Below are positions 28,500 to 38,399 of a stretch of 64,000 nucleotides of DNA, piece after piece. A program made the position numbers and the translations under genes. This DNA is from Prorocentrum cordatum (lineage: Eukaryota > Sar > Dinophyceae > Prorocentrales > Prorocentraceae). Location: NCBI GenBank assembly GCA_963575745.1, contig CAUYUJ010016293.1, positions 222,039 to 286,038 of the forward strand, given 5' to 3'. The notes under the pieces were generated by a model that did no database searches, was not told where the DNA came from, and was given only the letters and a program-made list of their open reading frames with translations. Numbering within the stretch: the stretch's first letter is position 1; each line of letters begins with the position of its first letter.

Positions 28500-29446
28500 G
28501 CGGAGCGTATATCATCGGACGAGATCGGCTCTAGAAAGCTTGAGACTCCCCAGGAAGACGGGTGCTCCCCGCTGGCCCTCGAGGCTTGGGTCCAAATCGG
28601 GACCCGCTCGTCCAAAAGTCTGCCGAGGGCCGCGTGGCCCGCCAGGGGAATGCCCCCTTCATCCGCGGGTTCGTGGACGGGCTCAGGCGCAGGCTTGGGG
28701 CCCTTGCTGAACCTGTGAGCGACGCGCCCGCCCCTGAGCACAGAAGACTGAGCGAAATCTTGCCAGGCCTGCCTGGCCTTAGACGCATCACTGGCTAGCC
28801 TGGCACCTACCTCCTGGGCAAGGGCGGCAAAGAGGCCTGGGCACCTGTCGGGATCCTGCAGACCTTCCAACAGCCCACGACCAGAGATGGCGCTTAGCGC
28901 CTCGGCCTCCGCCGAAATCAAACAGGGACTGACCTGATCGAGCACCTCCAAGAGCCTCCCCCAAGTCACCCCCGTCCGACCCCCTTTCTTTTTGGTCAGC
29001 CCTAACAGCTGCGACAGCACTCGTCGGAGCTGCAGCCACTTCGCCGTGCTGGCCGTCGAGCGGCGCGCGAGCTCGCGGCCCCAGGCTGCGCGGAGTGGCA
29101 TCAGTTGAAACTGGCATCCCTGCGCTCGGCCTGAGTGCTTGGCCACGTCCCCTGCTGGGATCTGGTGCGAGCTTACCAAACAATCTCCTGCAGCTTTAAA
29201 CCATTCCTTGGCCGCCTCAAGGGGCCTCGGAGGAAGGGCCCCAGCTTCCCAAGACCAAACGCGGCCTGAGAGATCGGGGCCTGGGATCCTCGATCCGTCT
29301 GGATCGGTGGGTGGGTCGAGCGGAAAGCCACAGGGCACAACGCGCTGCCACACTTTTAGCAGGACCCGACAGGCCTTTGAGCTCCAGGGAAACCGCGACG
29401 CGTGGGCCCCTGGGCGTATCCAAAAGCGCCTGGACTCGAAAAACAC
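28460..29446 (-). pseudogene. LINE linker between endonuclease and RT
   Basis: An open frame of about 330 codons, helix-rich (CRVLLKVWQRVVP, LEVLDQVSPCLISAEAEAL, ARQAWQDFAQSSVLRGG). It lies between the endonuclease and RT domains in LINE order and ends in SALGWGGFHPR. It is out of frame with the endonuclease at about 29430 and with the RT at about 28450, implying two indels. Function is that of the connector region in LINE polyproteins; no separate domain is recognised. Confidence 0.6.
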
Positions 29447-30150
29447 AGGGGAGGAGACACTGCGAGATCATAAAGTAGTCGAAGATATTGCTATTGCAGG
29501 TGTCATCATCAGGCGCAACAGATTGCAAATGCCAACGGCCTGGCCAGTCAGAGGCAACGATCTCGTCCACAGGGATGTTCCAGTCGCCGCCGACTACCAC
29601 AGGCCACTCCGATGCAGCGATGAACTCGCCCAAGATTGCCAGCAAGTCCTGGTTTCTCGGGCCCAGACCTTCGTTCGTCACCAGGTAGGCCGAGACGAAA
29701 ACCATCTGGACATCCGACGTCACTGAAACCAACTCGGCGACCAGGCGATGCCTCACTCTCTCAGGGAAAGCCTCCGCCAAGGACCTGGCCCCGACAGAAG
29801 ACCGCGACAGCATTGCCACTCCACCAGAGTGCTCTAGGGCCCCGTCGCCTGTGGCCGCGGCCGCCCCAGCGTGCATCGTGAAGCCCGCCTTGCCAGCCCA
29901 CGAGGTTGGGGACGCCGCACTCCCCTGCAGCAAACGCGCCTCCTGAAAGAAATAGTGGTGAACCTCGCGCTTCACATCGTGGTGCATCCACTCCATGAAC
30001 GCCTGAGCCGTCGACCAAGCGTTGCAGTTGTACGTGATCAGTGTGAGCGTGTCGTCGTTGAGTGCGTCCGTAACCTTGGCCTCCCTGCCCCGAGTGCAAG
30101 GTGGCTGAGCGGCGACCGCGGTCACGACCTCTGCCTGAGCCGAGAGCTTT
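29217..30150 (-). pseudogene. LINE apurinic-type endonuclease domain
   Basis: Motifs of the exonuclease/endonuclease/phosphatase fold appear in order: LTLITYNCNAWS (Asn of motif I), YFFQEARL (QE metal ligand), GGVAMLSRS, VVVGGDWNIP (GDWN), and SNIFDYFMIS near the end. The final His motif falls in another frame near 29430, after which the linker frame continues. In live LINEs this domain nicks target DNA to prime reverse transcription. The region upstream to about 30584 is a Pro/Ala-rich linker containing repeated CCTCCGCGGCGG-type units (30330-30560). Confidence 0.8.
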
Positions 30151-31030
30151 CCAGTGGGGTCTCTCGTGCTCGGGCTCGCGTTCTCGCCAGTCGAGGCACC
30201 CCGATGGTCGGTACCCTCAACCTCAGATGCCGCAAGGGCAAGAGGCGAGCAGTGCGTGCCATCGGGGCCGGCGGCGTGACGACGTATGAGCCCCTTCTGG
30301 GGCACCTCTGTGTCGCTCATGTGGCTGGGCCTCTCCAGTGGCCAGCGGCGCGGCGGCGGCGGGTCCCCAGGATGCTGGAGCCTCCGCGGCGGCGGCGCTC
30401 GCGCTGGCCGAGGGAGAGGCCTCTGCCCCTCCGTGTCGCTCATGTGGCTGGGCCCCCACAGGCACCAGAGGCGCGGCGGCGGCGGTCCCCCGGGCTGCTG
30501 GGGTCTCCGCGGCGGCGGCGGCGCTGCTGGCACCGATGGGGGCCTGTGCCCCAGCAGCCGCAGCAGCAGGCGAACGCGATCCACTCGTACCAGTAGGTCC
30601 AGGGCGGGTAGCCGAACGGGCTGTCCCTGTGGGCGCGGGGGCTCGACGGTCGGGGGCTGAATCCCCTGCCCCCGCGCCCTTTGATGGCCTCCTCATGGCC
30701 GCAGGCGCTGGCTGCGGGTGCCAACGACCAGCCAGCAACCGCTCGTCAGGGCCAGCTGCAGCTGCGACAGGGAAGTTCAGGTCTGGCCAATCTAGGTCTT
30801 CAGGATTCGAAGCCCAGAAAGTTGGCAACACATCCAGAGGCGAGTAGCCTCTCGGGCGCACTGACTGAGCGCCCTCTGAACCCGAGGACTGGGCCCCCTC
30901 AGGCAGCGTCGCCTTCGGGGGCCCCTGCCTGCTCCAGCTTGGCCTTGCTGTCCCGAGCGCGAGTCCGAACATCGGGCACCATTGCGGGCATCTCCACAGA
31001 GGGGTCCACCTGCGGCCGCGGCGCCTGGGC
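30150..31030 (-). other. LINE linker, Pro/Ala-rich
   Basis: Separates ORF1 from the endonuclease. Contains a duplicated segment around GTGTCGCTCATGTGGCTGGG (30310 and 30436), so part of it is a roughly 126-bp tandem duplication. Frames are open but broken; one reads PEDLDWPDLNFPVAAAAGPD. Confidence 0.4.
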
Positions 31031-32087
31031 GGTGCCCTACCCAGGGCCAGAGGCTGCCACTGCCTCACCTGCCGCCCCACGCGCAGTGGCATCCTCGGTC
31101 TTGCGCTTCTTCGTGAGCCTGGAACACTGGGCAGCGTGCTCCGCTTTGAGCTTCTAGAGGTGCTCCTTTGCCTGGGCGGAGAGCGATTTTGCATTGTCTG
31201 CGATGCGCGCCTCCAGCTGCTGCTTGCGCTGCTGGAGCTCCTGCTTGTCCGTGTCTGACAACTCGTACTCCTCATCACCCACCTCGAACAGGTTCCCACA
31301 GTCAATCCTGAAAGAGCCGTCGAGGAGCGAGTCCAAGCGCGCACCAGCAGACTCGGCAGCCTCGGCGACGGCCGCCTGCTGGGAGTGCTCGGTGAGCCTG
31401 AGTTTGAGGCCCGCGATTTGAGCGTCGTAGGAGTCCAGCTCATCGCTGAGTTCTTGGATCTTCTGCCTCTGACGAGCCATACTCTTCTCCCACTGGTCAA
31501 CCAGGTCGAGCTCTTTCTCCAAGCGCTTGACATGGGCGTCTCTCTCTTCAACCAAATTGTACAATTGCTTCTCGGGCGGGATCGCAACAGGAGCAGCAGC
31601 CAGACGATCCAATTCCATGAGGCGGAGCTTGCACTGACTGGAGACCCTCGTCCAGGGCCGCAAGCTGCAGGACCTCCTCTCGCTGCATCTGTTTGACATT
31701 GAAAGCCATGGGGTCTGAGCCGCTGGCAAACTGGGGGCCAGAGCGAAGTGGCTGTTTCGCCTCTCCTTGCTGACCCTTGCCTCCCTCGGCCCTGCCCCCC
31801 TTGGGAGCTCCCTTGCCCCCCGCCTTGCCATCAGCTGCCACCCGTCCGTTGCGCCAGTGCCCAGGCTTCTGAACTGCCCGAGGCTCGGCTGGGACCACAG
31901 GCTGCTCGACCCAGGGCTCTCGGGCGTGGAGGGAGGCACCGCACTGGAAGCAATTGTTTGCCGTCCGCTTGTTCTTACCACATCCGCATGACCAACACTT
32001 GAGGAACTCAGGTTTTGCCGCGGCCAGCTTCCAATCGTCGGCAGCAGCAGAGCGAGAAGGAACCCAACGGACATGCTGTTTGGTCAT
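31030..32087 (-). pseudogene. LINE ORF1, zinc finger plus coiled coil
   Basis: Starts at ATG 32087 (MTKQHVRWVPSRSAAADDWK). Residues about 25-52 read FLKCWSCGCGKNKRTANNCF and QCGASL, a CxxC-x10-CxxC finger of RanBP2-like spacing. A basic Gly/Lys linker follows, then a long coiled coil (LYNLVEERDAHVKRLEKELD; RQKIQELSDELDSYDAQIAG; QELQQRKQQLEARIADNA). One single-base frameshift lies at about 31630. The frame hits TAG at 31154-31156, but reading on gives KLKAEHAAQCSRLTKKRKTE, clearly the same coil plus a basic patch, so that stop is a nonsense mutation. ORF1 proteins bind element RNA. Confidence 0.75.
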
Positions 32088-32196
32088 TCGCGGCTGCACA
32101 CCTCGGAGTTGTAGTGTGTGTACGTGAAAGAGAAGAGCCTCCAGCTTGGGCAGGCTGAAGAGGAGGCTCTGAGCAGTCGGGGGCCGTCCCTCCCCC

Positions 32197-32233
32197 ACGC
32201 CAAAATGCCAAGTCTGAGCACAACCGCTACGGA
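32197..32233 (-). other. Two degraded SL copies in tandem
   Basis: Directly downstream (minus strand) of the perfect SL comes TCCGTAGCGGTTGTGCTCAG, which matches the SL at about 17 of 20 positions allowing gaps, and then TTGGCATTTTGGC, matching its centre. Successive older copies of this kind are expected if the transcript was trans-spliced, reverse transcribed and inserted more than once. Confidence 0.7.
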
Positions 32234-32255
32234 CTTGAGCCAAAATGGCTACGGA
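32234..32255 (-). other. Dinoflagellate spliced leader, exact
   Basis: On the minus strand all 22 bases of the canonical dinoflagellate SL are present (TCCGTAGCCATTTTGG followed by CTCAAG). This is the exon added by trans-splicing to mRNA 5' ends, so its presence in genomic DNA at the 5' end of a retroelement shows copying from a mature mRNA. No SL RNA gene features (donor GT, Sm site) follow it. Confidence 0.95.
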
Positions 32256-32832
32256 AGGAGGAGCAGGTGGAGAAGGAGGAGAAGGAGGAGAGGAGGAGGA
32301 GGAGGAGGGAGGAGGGAGGAGGGAGGAGGGAGGAGGGAGGAGGGAGGAGGGAGGAGGAGGGAGGAGGAGGAGGAGGAGGAGGAGGAGGAGGAGGAGGAGG
32401 AGGGAGAAGAGGAGGAGAGGGGAGGAGGGGAGGGGAGGAGAGAGGAGGAGGAGGCGAGGAGGAGGAGAGGGAGGAGGAGGAGGAGGAGGAGGAGGAGGAG
32501 GAGGAGGAGGAGGAGGAGGAGGGAGGAGGGAGGGAGGAAGGAGGGGGAGGACGAGTAGGCGGAGGCGGGAAACAAAGGGAAGGAGGAGGAGGAGGACAGC
32601 AATAGGAGTAGCAGGAGGAGGGCAGGAGGAGGAGCACGAGGAGGAGGAGGAGGAGGAGGAGGAGCAGGAGGAGGAGCAGGAGGAGGAACAGGCGGAGGAG
32701 CAGGAGGAGGAGCAGGGGGAGGAGCGGGGGAGGAGGAGGAGGAGGAGGAGGAGGAGGAGGAGGAGAGGAGGAGGAGGAGGAGGAGGAGGAGGGAGGGGGA
32801 GGAGGGGAGGGGGGGAGGGATGGGAGGAGGGG

Positions 32833-32863
<31 letters not shown>

Positions 32864-32865
32864 GG
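32256..32865 (+). repeat. 600-bp GGA tract with AGC end
   Basis: Insertion target of the LINE: a long imperfect (GGA)n tract abuts the SL. A pure (AGC)n run lies at 32836-32862. Confidence 0.95.
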
Positions 32866-33200
32866 TCAGAAGCAGGAGCAGAAGGAGGCATCTTGGTGGC
32901 CCCTCTGCCCAGGAATTCAAGCGCCACCCCCTCCCCTATTCCAGCCCCGGGGGGGCGCCGGCCAGGGCCAGGCACGCCCCAGACGCCTCGACCCCTCAGC
33001 CCTGGGATCGCTGCCTTCTGGCCCGCCAAGACCCCCGCTCTCCCCCCGCGCGCGCATGATGAATTCACACCCCGCGGGTGCGACACACCCGCGGGGTCTT
33101 ACGGCCCCAGGGCTCGCGTCCAGGGTCTCCGACGGCCTGGCTAGTGCTGCTGGGCGCCTTGAGGGGTGGTGGTGGGCACGGGTGTGTGTGGTGGAGAGAG
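32866..33200. other. Unique sequence with one hairpin
   Basis: ACCCCGCGGGTG and its complement CACCCGCGGGGT form a compact hairpin at 33069-33097. No gene recognised. Confidence 0.4.
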
Positions 33201-33204
33201 GGGT

Positions 33205-33435
33205 GGAGAGGGAGGAGGAGGAGGAGGAGGAGGAGGAGGAGGAGGAGGAGGAGGAGGAGGAGGAGGAGGGATGAGGAGGAGGAGGAGGAGGAGGAGGAGG
33301 AGGAGGGATGAGGAGGAGGAAGGAGGAGGAGGAGGAGGAGGAGGAGGAGTAGAAGGATGAGAGGGAGGTGGAGCAGGAGGAGCAGGAGGAGCAGGAGGAG
33401 CAGGAGGAAGAGGAGGAGGAGGAGGAGGAGGAGCA
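33205..33435 (+). repeat. GGA tract
   Basis: (GGA)n with GGATGAGGA and GGAGCA interruptions. Confidence 0.95.
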
Positions 33436-33760
33436 TGACCTTTGCAAACCCAAGCTGCATCAAAGACGTTGCACGACATCCTTCCTCCAGGATTTTCTTC
33501 TCATGGGTTTCTGAAAGAAGTCGTTCCCATTCCGGGAGAAAGGTCCATTAGAAGACAATCGTCTGATAATCCCCAATCGTAGTAAAATGCCGTTCTTGCG
33601 ACTTCGACGCCGCGGATCAACGTGGATGTTGCACCCTGCCACGCCTGTACTGCACTGGGGCAGAACAAAGCTTTTGGAACTAGGATGCCGCGAACCATTG
33701 GGACTGTTGCGCCCTGACGCTCCGAAAACGTGCCAGAACACCCGAAGCTGCTGTACAAGT
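33436..33760. other. No recognised feature
   Basis: Lower-GC lead-in to the tandem array; no gene. Confidence 0.35.
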
Positions 33761-34660
33761 TTCAGACGAATATGCCCGGCGCTCAGGCGAGAGCCACATG
33801 TTGAAAAGGAACCGCCCTCAATCAGTGAAGCTGCTGCAAACTTTGAAGACGAATGTTCGCGGCGCTGGGGCGAGAGCCACATTTAGAAAAGGCGCCGTTC
33901 TCCATCAGTGAAGCAGTAGGGAGCTGTTATATCGAGAGTGCACGCCGCTAAGGCGAGAGCCACAGTTTGAAAAGGAACCGCCCTCCATCCGTGTAAATGA
34001 TTGACATCTGTAGCGGATATGCGCGTGGCATTGGGGCGAGAACCACACCTGAAAGGACACCACTATCTTTCCTTGAAGCTGTTCCGAAATTTAAAGACGA
34101 ATGTGCGCGGCGCTGGGACGAGAGCCACATTTTAAACAGGCGCCGCCCTCCATCAGTGAAACAGCAGCGAACTGTTATCGACGAATGTGCGCGGCGCTAC
34201 GGCGAGAGCCACAGCTTGAAAGGGAACCGCTCTCTATCCGTGAAAGGGCTTCGAACTTGCATAGCGAATGTGCGCAGCGCATCGGCGAGAGCCACAGCTT
34301 GAACAGAAGCCGCCCTCTTTTCTTGAAACCGTGGCAAGCTTTTAATCCAAGGCGGACTGTCGCTGCGCTAAGGCGAGTGCCGCATTTTGAACATCACCCG
34401 CCCTCCATTGTTAAACCTATTTATGTACACGTAAGGCAAATGTGCGCAACGCCTGGACGAGAGCCACATTTTGAACATTATCCGCCCTCCTACTGCAATG
34501 TTTCAAGACGAATGTTCGCGACGCGAAGGCGAGAGCCACATCTTGAAAACGATGTGCCGTTCATCCGTGAACTTGTTTCAAATGTCAAGCTTCAGGACCA
34601 TACATGGTGAGGAAGTCTCAAGCGGACCGCCCGGGCCACCCTGCCGCCACGTCGGGGGGG
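33760..34660 (+). repeat. Tandem array O1, about 75-85 bp unit
   Basis: About eleven degenerate units, each with GCGCGGCGCT, GGCGAGAGCCACA, TTTGAA and CCGCCCTCCATC, then TGAAGC and GACGAATG. The array ends with GAGGAAGTCTCAAGCGGACC and GCCGCCACGTCGGGGG. The same unit and the same end sequence occur in array O2 at 42060-43090. Confidence 0.85.
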
Positions 34661-35395
34661 GGGAGGGTGCGGCAGAGAGGAGCTACTTAGAAGGGAAGGG
34701 GATTGGGGGTGAGGTGTAGAGACTGAGCAAGGTTGACGATGCCGACAAACGGGGAAGCAAAGGAGGAGGATGAGGAAGAGGAGGAGAAGGATAAGGAGGA
34801 GGAAGGAGGGGCGCAATGAGAAGGGGCGCAAAGAGGGGGTGGCGGAGTTGGAGAATGCCGCTGAGGATGGTGCACAGAGGAGGAGGAGGAAGAGGAGGAG
34901 GAGGAGGAGGAGGAGGAGGAGGAGGGGATGGGGATGTCTGAGTGTGGTGGGGGGCGGTGTAGTAGGGCGGGGGAGGGGGGAGAGTCCAGAGCGGACAAAA
35001 GATGCATCAGAGCTGCTGCAACGCACTCCCCCATTCCACCTCTCCTCCTCCTGCGCTCCTACAAGCTCTCGTCACGCTTGGGCCTGCCAGTAGGGCGAGG
35101 GCCACGTTTTGTATGAAAAGAAATTGCCGTGTATTCGATGGCACGCAAGCAAGAAACCGAACAGCTAGACCATACAGCTAACGACCATACAGCTAACGAG
35201 TAATTCTTTACGCTTCGCGTATCCCCACCAGCCCATCTCACAACAGCAACTCTTGCGAAGCATGCCGACAGTCGTGTTTTTCAGGCGTGTGTCCGCTTGG
35301 CCCCCGCATATCTCCCCTGTTCCTCCTTCCTCCCGCCTCCTTGTACATCCTCCTTGTGGGGGGAGCGGGAGAAGGACGAGGCGGAGGAGGAGGGA
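34661..35395. other. GGA-rich tract and unassigned DNA
   Basis: GGA-type repeats at 34757-34930, then TCCTCC-rich and unique sequence. An isolated O-like unit (GGCGAGGGCCACGTTTTG) is at 35095-35112. TACAGCTAACGA is directly repeated at 35173-35200. Confidence 0.4.
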
Positions 35396-35399
35396 GAGA

Positions 35400-35740
35400 G
35401 AACCTTCTTCCTGGTGTGAGTCGTTCGGGCTCTTCGTGGTGTGAGTCGTTCGGGCTCTTCGTCCTGGTGTGAGTCGTTCGGGCTTCTCGTGGTGTGAGTT
35501 GTTCGGGCCCCTCGTCCTGGTGTGAGTCGTTCGGGCCCCTCCTCCTGCCCGTCCAGAAACGACGCCCAGGCGAGTAGAGGGTCGTCCTGATGGGCTTTTC
35601 GGCGTCTTGGGTGCCTCGGGGGGGCCTCTTTGGGCCGTTTGGGATCCTCTTGGGGGCCTCCTGGGGGCCTCTTGGGGCCATCTTGGGGCCTCTTGGTGCC
35701 TCCTGGGCGCTTCTTGGGGCCATCTTGGAGGAAATCGATC
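35400..35740 (+). repeat. GTGTGAGTCGTTCGGGC and CTTGGGGCC repeats
   Basis: Five units of GTGTGAGTCGTTCGGGCTCT-type at 35415-35545, then CTTGGGGCCTCTTGG-type units at 35610-35730. Non-coding. Confidence 0.75.
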
Positions 35741-35930
35741 AAAGAAGAGGGGAGCTTTAATTAGCGCTGCCCCCTCAGAAGGCCAAAATGGGGCCAAAAC
35801 CTTAGTAAAATCAACGATTTTGGCTTGAAAGAAGAGGGGAGCTTTAATTAGCGCTGCCCCCTCATAAGGCCAAAATGGGGCCAAAACCGTAGTCAAATCC
35901 ATGATTTTGGCTTCAAAGATGAGGCGAGCA
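35741..35930 (+). repeat. 87-bp tandem duplication
   Basis: AAAGAAGAGGGGAGCTTTAA starts at 35741 and 35828; both units run through GCTGCCCCCTCA, GGCCAAAATGGGGCC and GATTTTGGCTT. Confidence 0.9.
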
Positions 35931-35944
35931 CTTTTCTGCCTCCC

Positions 35945-36160
35945 CCCGTCGGGGCCAGAATCCTCGTGAGGGGTGTCGTTTTTTAGCCCTCCCAGGAGTC
36001 GAAAAAGACCCCTCCGACGACCCGCGGAAGGACCGCTCCAGGTCCAGGGGGAGGGGGTAGGGGGAGGGGTAAACCCCTCCCCGAAGGGGAAGAAGGGGGG
36101 TTGAGAACAGAGAGAGCTCGCTAAACCACTCACGCCCAAAGGGCTGGTGGGACTGATGCA
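35945..36160 (-). repeat. Dispersed repeat I, copy 2
   Basis: Close match to 27826-28018 without any LINE frame next to it. Within it GGGGTAAACCCCTCCCCGAA forms a hairpin. Confidence 0.7.
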
Positions 36161-37364
36161 CAAGCTTACGTCTCTAGCAAGCGAGGTTGTCATTACCTAG
36201 CAGAAGATGAAGAGGCGGGTCGAGGAGCTGGAGGCCGGCTAGTGTCCGTGGCCGTCCGGACAAAAGATGTACCCATAATGGAAGCGAGAGCAGGATGTTA
36301 GACCCACGCGTAACGAGGGCGACAAATGGGGAGGGGGGGCAGCGATGGTTGCAGAGAGGAGCCCTTTAGGGCTCCCCAAGGGCCCCCTGAGGGCCTTCAG
36401 GGGCCCTTTGGAGCCTTAGAAGATCACCTTTTTCCCCCCTCCATGTATCGCCCCCCCCCCCTTGAACCCGCGCCCAGCATGGAAGGGAGAGCAGGATGCC
36501 GAAATACATTGTGGGGAAGTCTCGGGCGAGTCGGGTGCCAGAGCGCCAGAGCGCCAGGGGGGGGAGCGCACGGGCAGGTGCACCCTACCTCTCAGGGGGG
36601 ATCGCGGCCGTGAGGACAGAGCCTGTAGCTGGCACTGATACGAGAGAAGCGAGGACGACGAAAGCGAAGGTCGACCGACGAGCGACGAACTCGAGCGTCG
36701 AAGTCAGACGCCGAACGACGGAATCGAACGTCGACGTCGTCGCACTAGCCGACCGCACGTACGACAATCACCTACTGCTTGGGGTCCACGTTGGCATGTC
36801 AGGCAGCGTGGATCCCAGACAGTCTTCTGCGTCGCAGCGCGGCAGAGGCGGTCCGCACGCGCGCGTCCAGGCACTCCAGGCTACGGTATTGCACATTGTC
36901 CCGCATGCAAGATGGGAGGAGAAAGAGGAAGACGGCCGCGGAGAGCGGGGGCAAAGAAAGCAGACGCACTTACGCGGCGAGGCCGCGGGGGGGGGGGGGG
37001 CGCGCGGGGCGGCCAGTCTGGAGGGCAGCCCTTGGCAGCAAGCGCAGGGCGGCGTCGCGGGCGCACCCAGGGGAGGTACCAGCGGCAGCAGTGCAGGGCG
37101 AGGCCCAGCAAGTGGTGAGCTGGCCGGAGCAGCAAGGCCGCCAGGCTGGCGGGCCAGGGCGCGAGGCGGAGCCGCCAGAGGGGGGGGCGAAGAGGCCAGG
37201 CAGAGCCGAAGGGCCAGTGAGAGCCGCGACGCCTGGGTCGGCCGCAGAGCGGCGCGTGGGGGCCACGCACAAACGGCGCGGGTAGCCGGGGGAGGGCACG
37301 GGAGTAGCGAGCCGAGCCCACGGCCGGCGCACGCGTCAAAAGCCGTGATCGGGAGCCTCGAGAC
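36160..37364. other. No gene recognised
   Basis: 36640-36745 carries CGAACGACGAA-type short repeats shared with 40190-40300. 36900-37330 is very GC-rich with long but featureless open frames on both strands. 36363-36420 has GGGCCCCC/GGGCCTTCAGGGGCCC inversions. Confidence 0.4.
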
Positions 37365-37575
37365 GGGGGTCAGTGCAGACGGGGGTCAGCCAGAGCGCCA
37401 GATCTTGCAGGATCCTGCAGCGCCAGGGTCGCATCGACCCGGGTTTGGGTGCAGGATCCTGCAGGATCCTGCAGGATCCTTCGCATTGACCCAGGTTTGG
37501 GTGCAGGATCTTGCAGGATTTTGCAGGCCTGATTGACCCGGGTCTGCATTGACCCGGGTCAGAAGATCCCCGACG
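37365..37575. repeat. Repeat H, copy 2
   Basis: TTGCAGGATCCTGCAG and GGTCGCATCGACCCGGGTTT units, as at 27080; longer copy with an extra CAGGATCCTGCAGGATCC run. Confidence 0.65.
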
Positions 37576-37839
37576 TGAAGCCGAAACGGGGGCTGGGCGA
37601 GGGTTCCCGGCAGGCAGCCGGGAGGCAAAACGGGAGGGCGGCGCGGCGGCGGCACCCCCCTGAAGTGGAACGGCAGTAAGCTGCGTGGCAGGGGCCACCA
37701 CCCGAAGGCGTAGGGACCGACCTGCCGGGCCCATGGCCAGTGAACCGGCGTGTGCGCCAAACTGGCCGGGGCCAGTGCGGCCCAAGGCAGAGCGCGCGCG
37801 TCGGAGCGCTCCAGCACCGGGTTGAAGGGGGGGGGCGCG

Positions 37840-38300
37840 CAATCTGAGATGGCTGGCGCGCCCCTCGCTGAAGCCAGGAACACGCAGCCCGTGCACAGCC
37901 AAGTGGCCACGAGCTGGGCTGAGGCTTCAGCGGGCGCAGGGCGTGGCACCTGGGGGGATGCCGCGCCCGCCATGCGGTAGCGGGCGCACCACCTGGGATG
38001 GATGGCGCGCCGAATGAGCCGCACCTAACCGGTGCACAGACAGGTGGCTACCCGCCGGGAAGCGGACAAGGGCGGAAAGGCACTTCACCTGGGATGGATG
38101 ACGTCCCAGGGGCAGGGAGGGGCGCGTCACCTGGGGTGGGCGACGCGCGCCCGTGAGAACGCACCGGTTGGACAGGTTGACAAGAAGCTGTGGCACGCCC
38201 GCAGCAGAGCCAGGCGCGCCACCTGGGGTGGATGGCGCACCTGGGGGTCGGAGTGTGGCGCACCGGCTGGGGTAGGAGGCGCGCCGAGCGAAACGCACCT
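37840..38300 (+). repeat. Degenerate CACCTGGGATGGATG repeats
   Basis: At least seven units of CACCTGGGATGGATGGCGCG with ACGCACCGGTTGGACAGGTG between them, spacing about 60-110 bp and irregular. The surrounding 37576-37840 shows no feature. Confidence 0.7.
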
Positions 38301-38399
38301 TACAGGTGCACAGTCAGTTGGATCAGAGACGCGGTGCAGCTCTGGGAGTGGAAGGCACCGCGAGAGTCCAAGTGGGTTGGTGACACGCCCTTTGGGCCC

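Larger units (their letters stand above)
28019..32255 (-). mobile_element. Decayed LINE with SL at its 5' end
   Basis: Minus-strand element of about 4.2 kb. Order from its 5' end: full SL and two degraded SL copies (32255 to 32197), ORF1 with CxxC zinc finger and coiled coil (32087 to about 31030), a Pro/Ala-rich linker, an endonuclease domain (about 30150 to 29430), a helical linker (29430 to 28460) and the first part of a reverse transcriptase (28460 to 28019). The architecture is that of a two-ORF non-LTR retrotransposon. At least three frameshifts and one nonsense codon break it, and the catalytic part of the reverse transcriptase is missing, so it is dead. Confidence 0.8.

Noticed and set aside
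35800-35920. CCGTAG and CCATGATTTTGGCTTCAAAG in tandem units, faintly SL-like
   Set aside because: The SL bases are interrupted by insertions and the segment lies inside an ordinary 87-bp duplication.
36496-37536. 346-codon plus-strand frame and overlapping minus frames
   Set aside because: Arg/Ala/Gly-rich in all frames with no domain, and it runs through repeat H; open by GC content.
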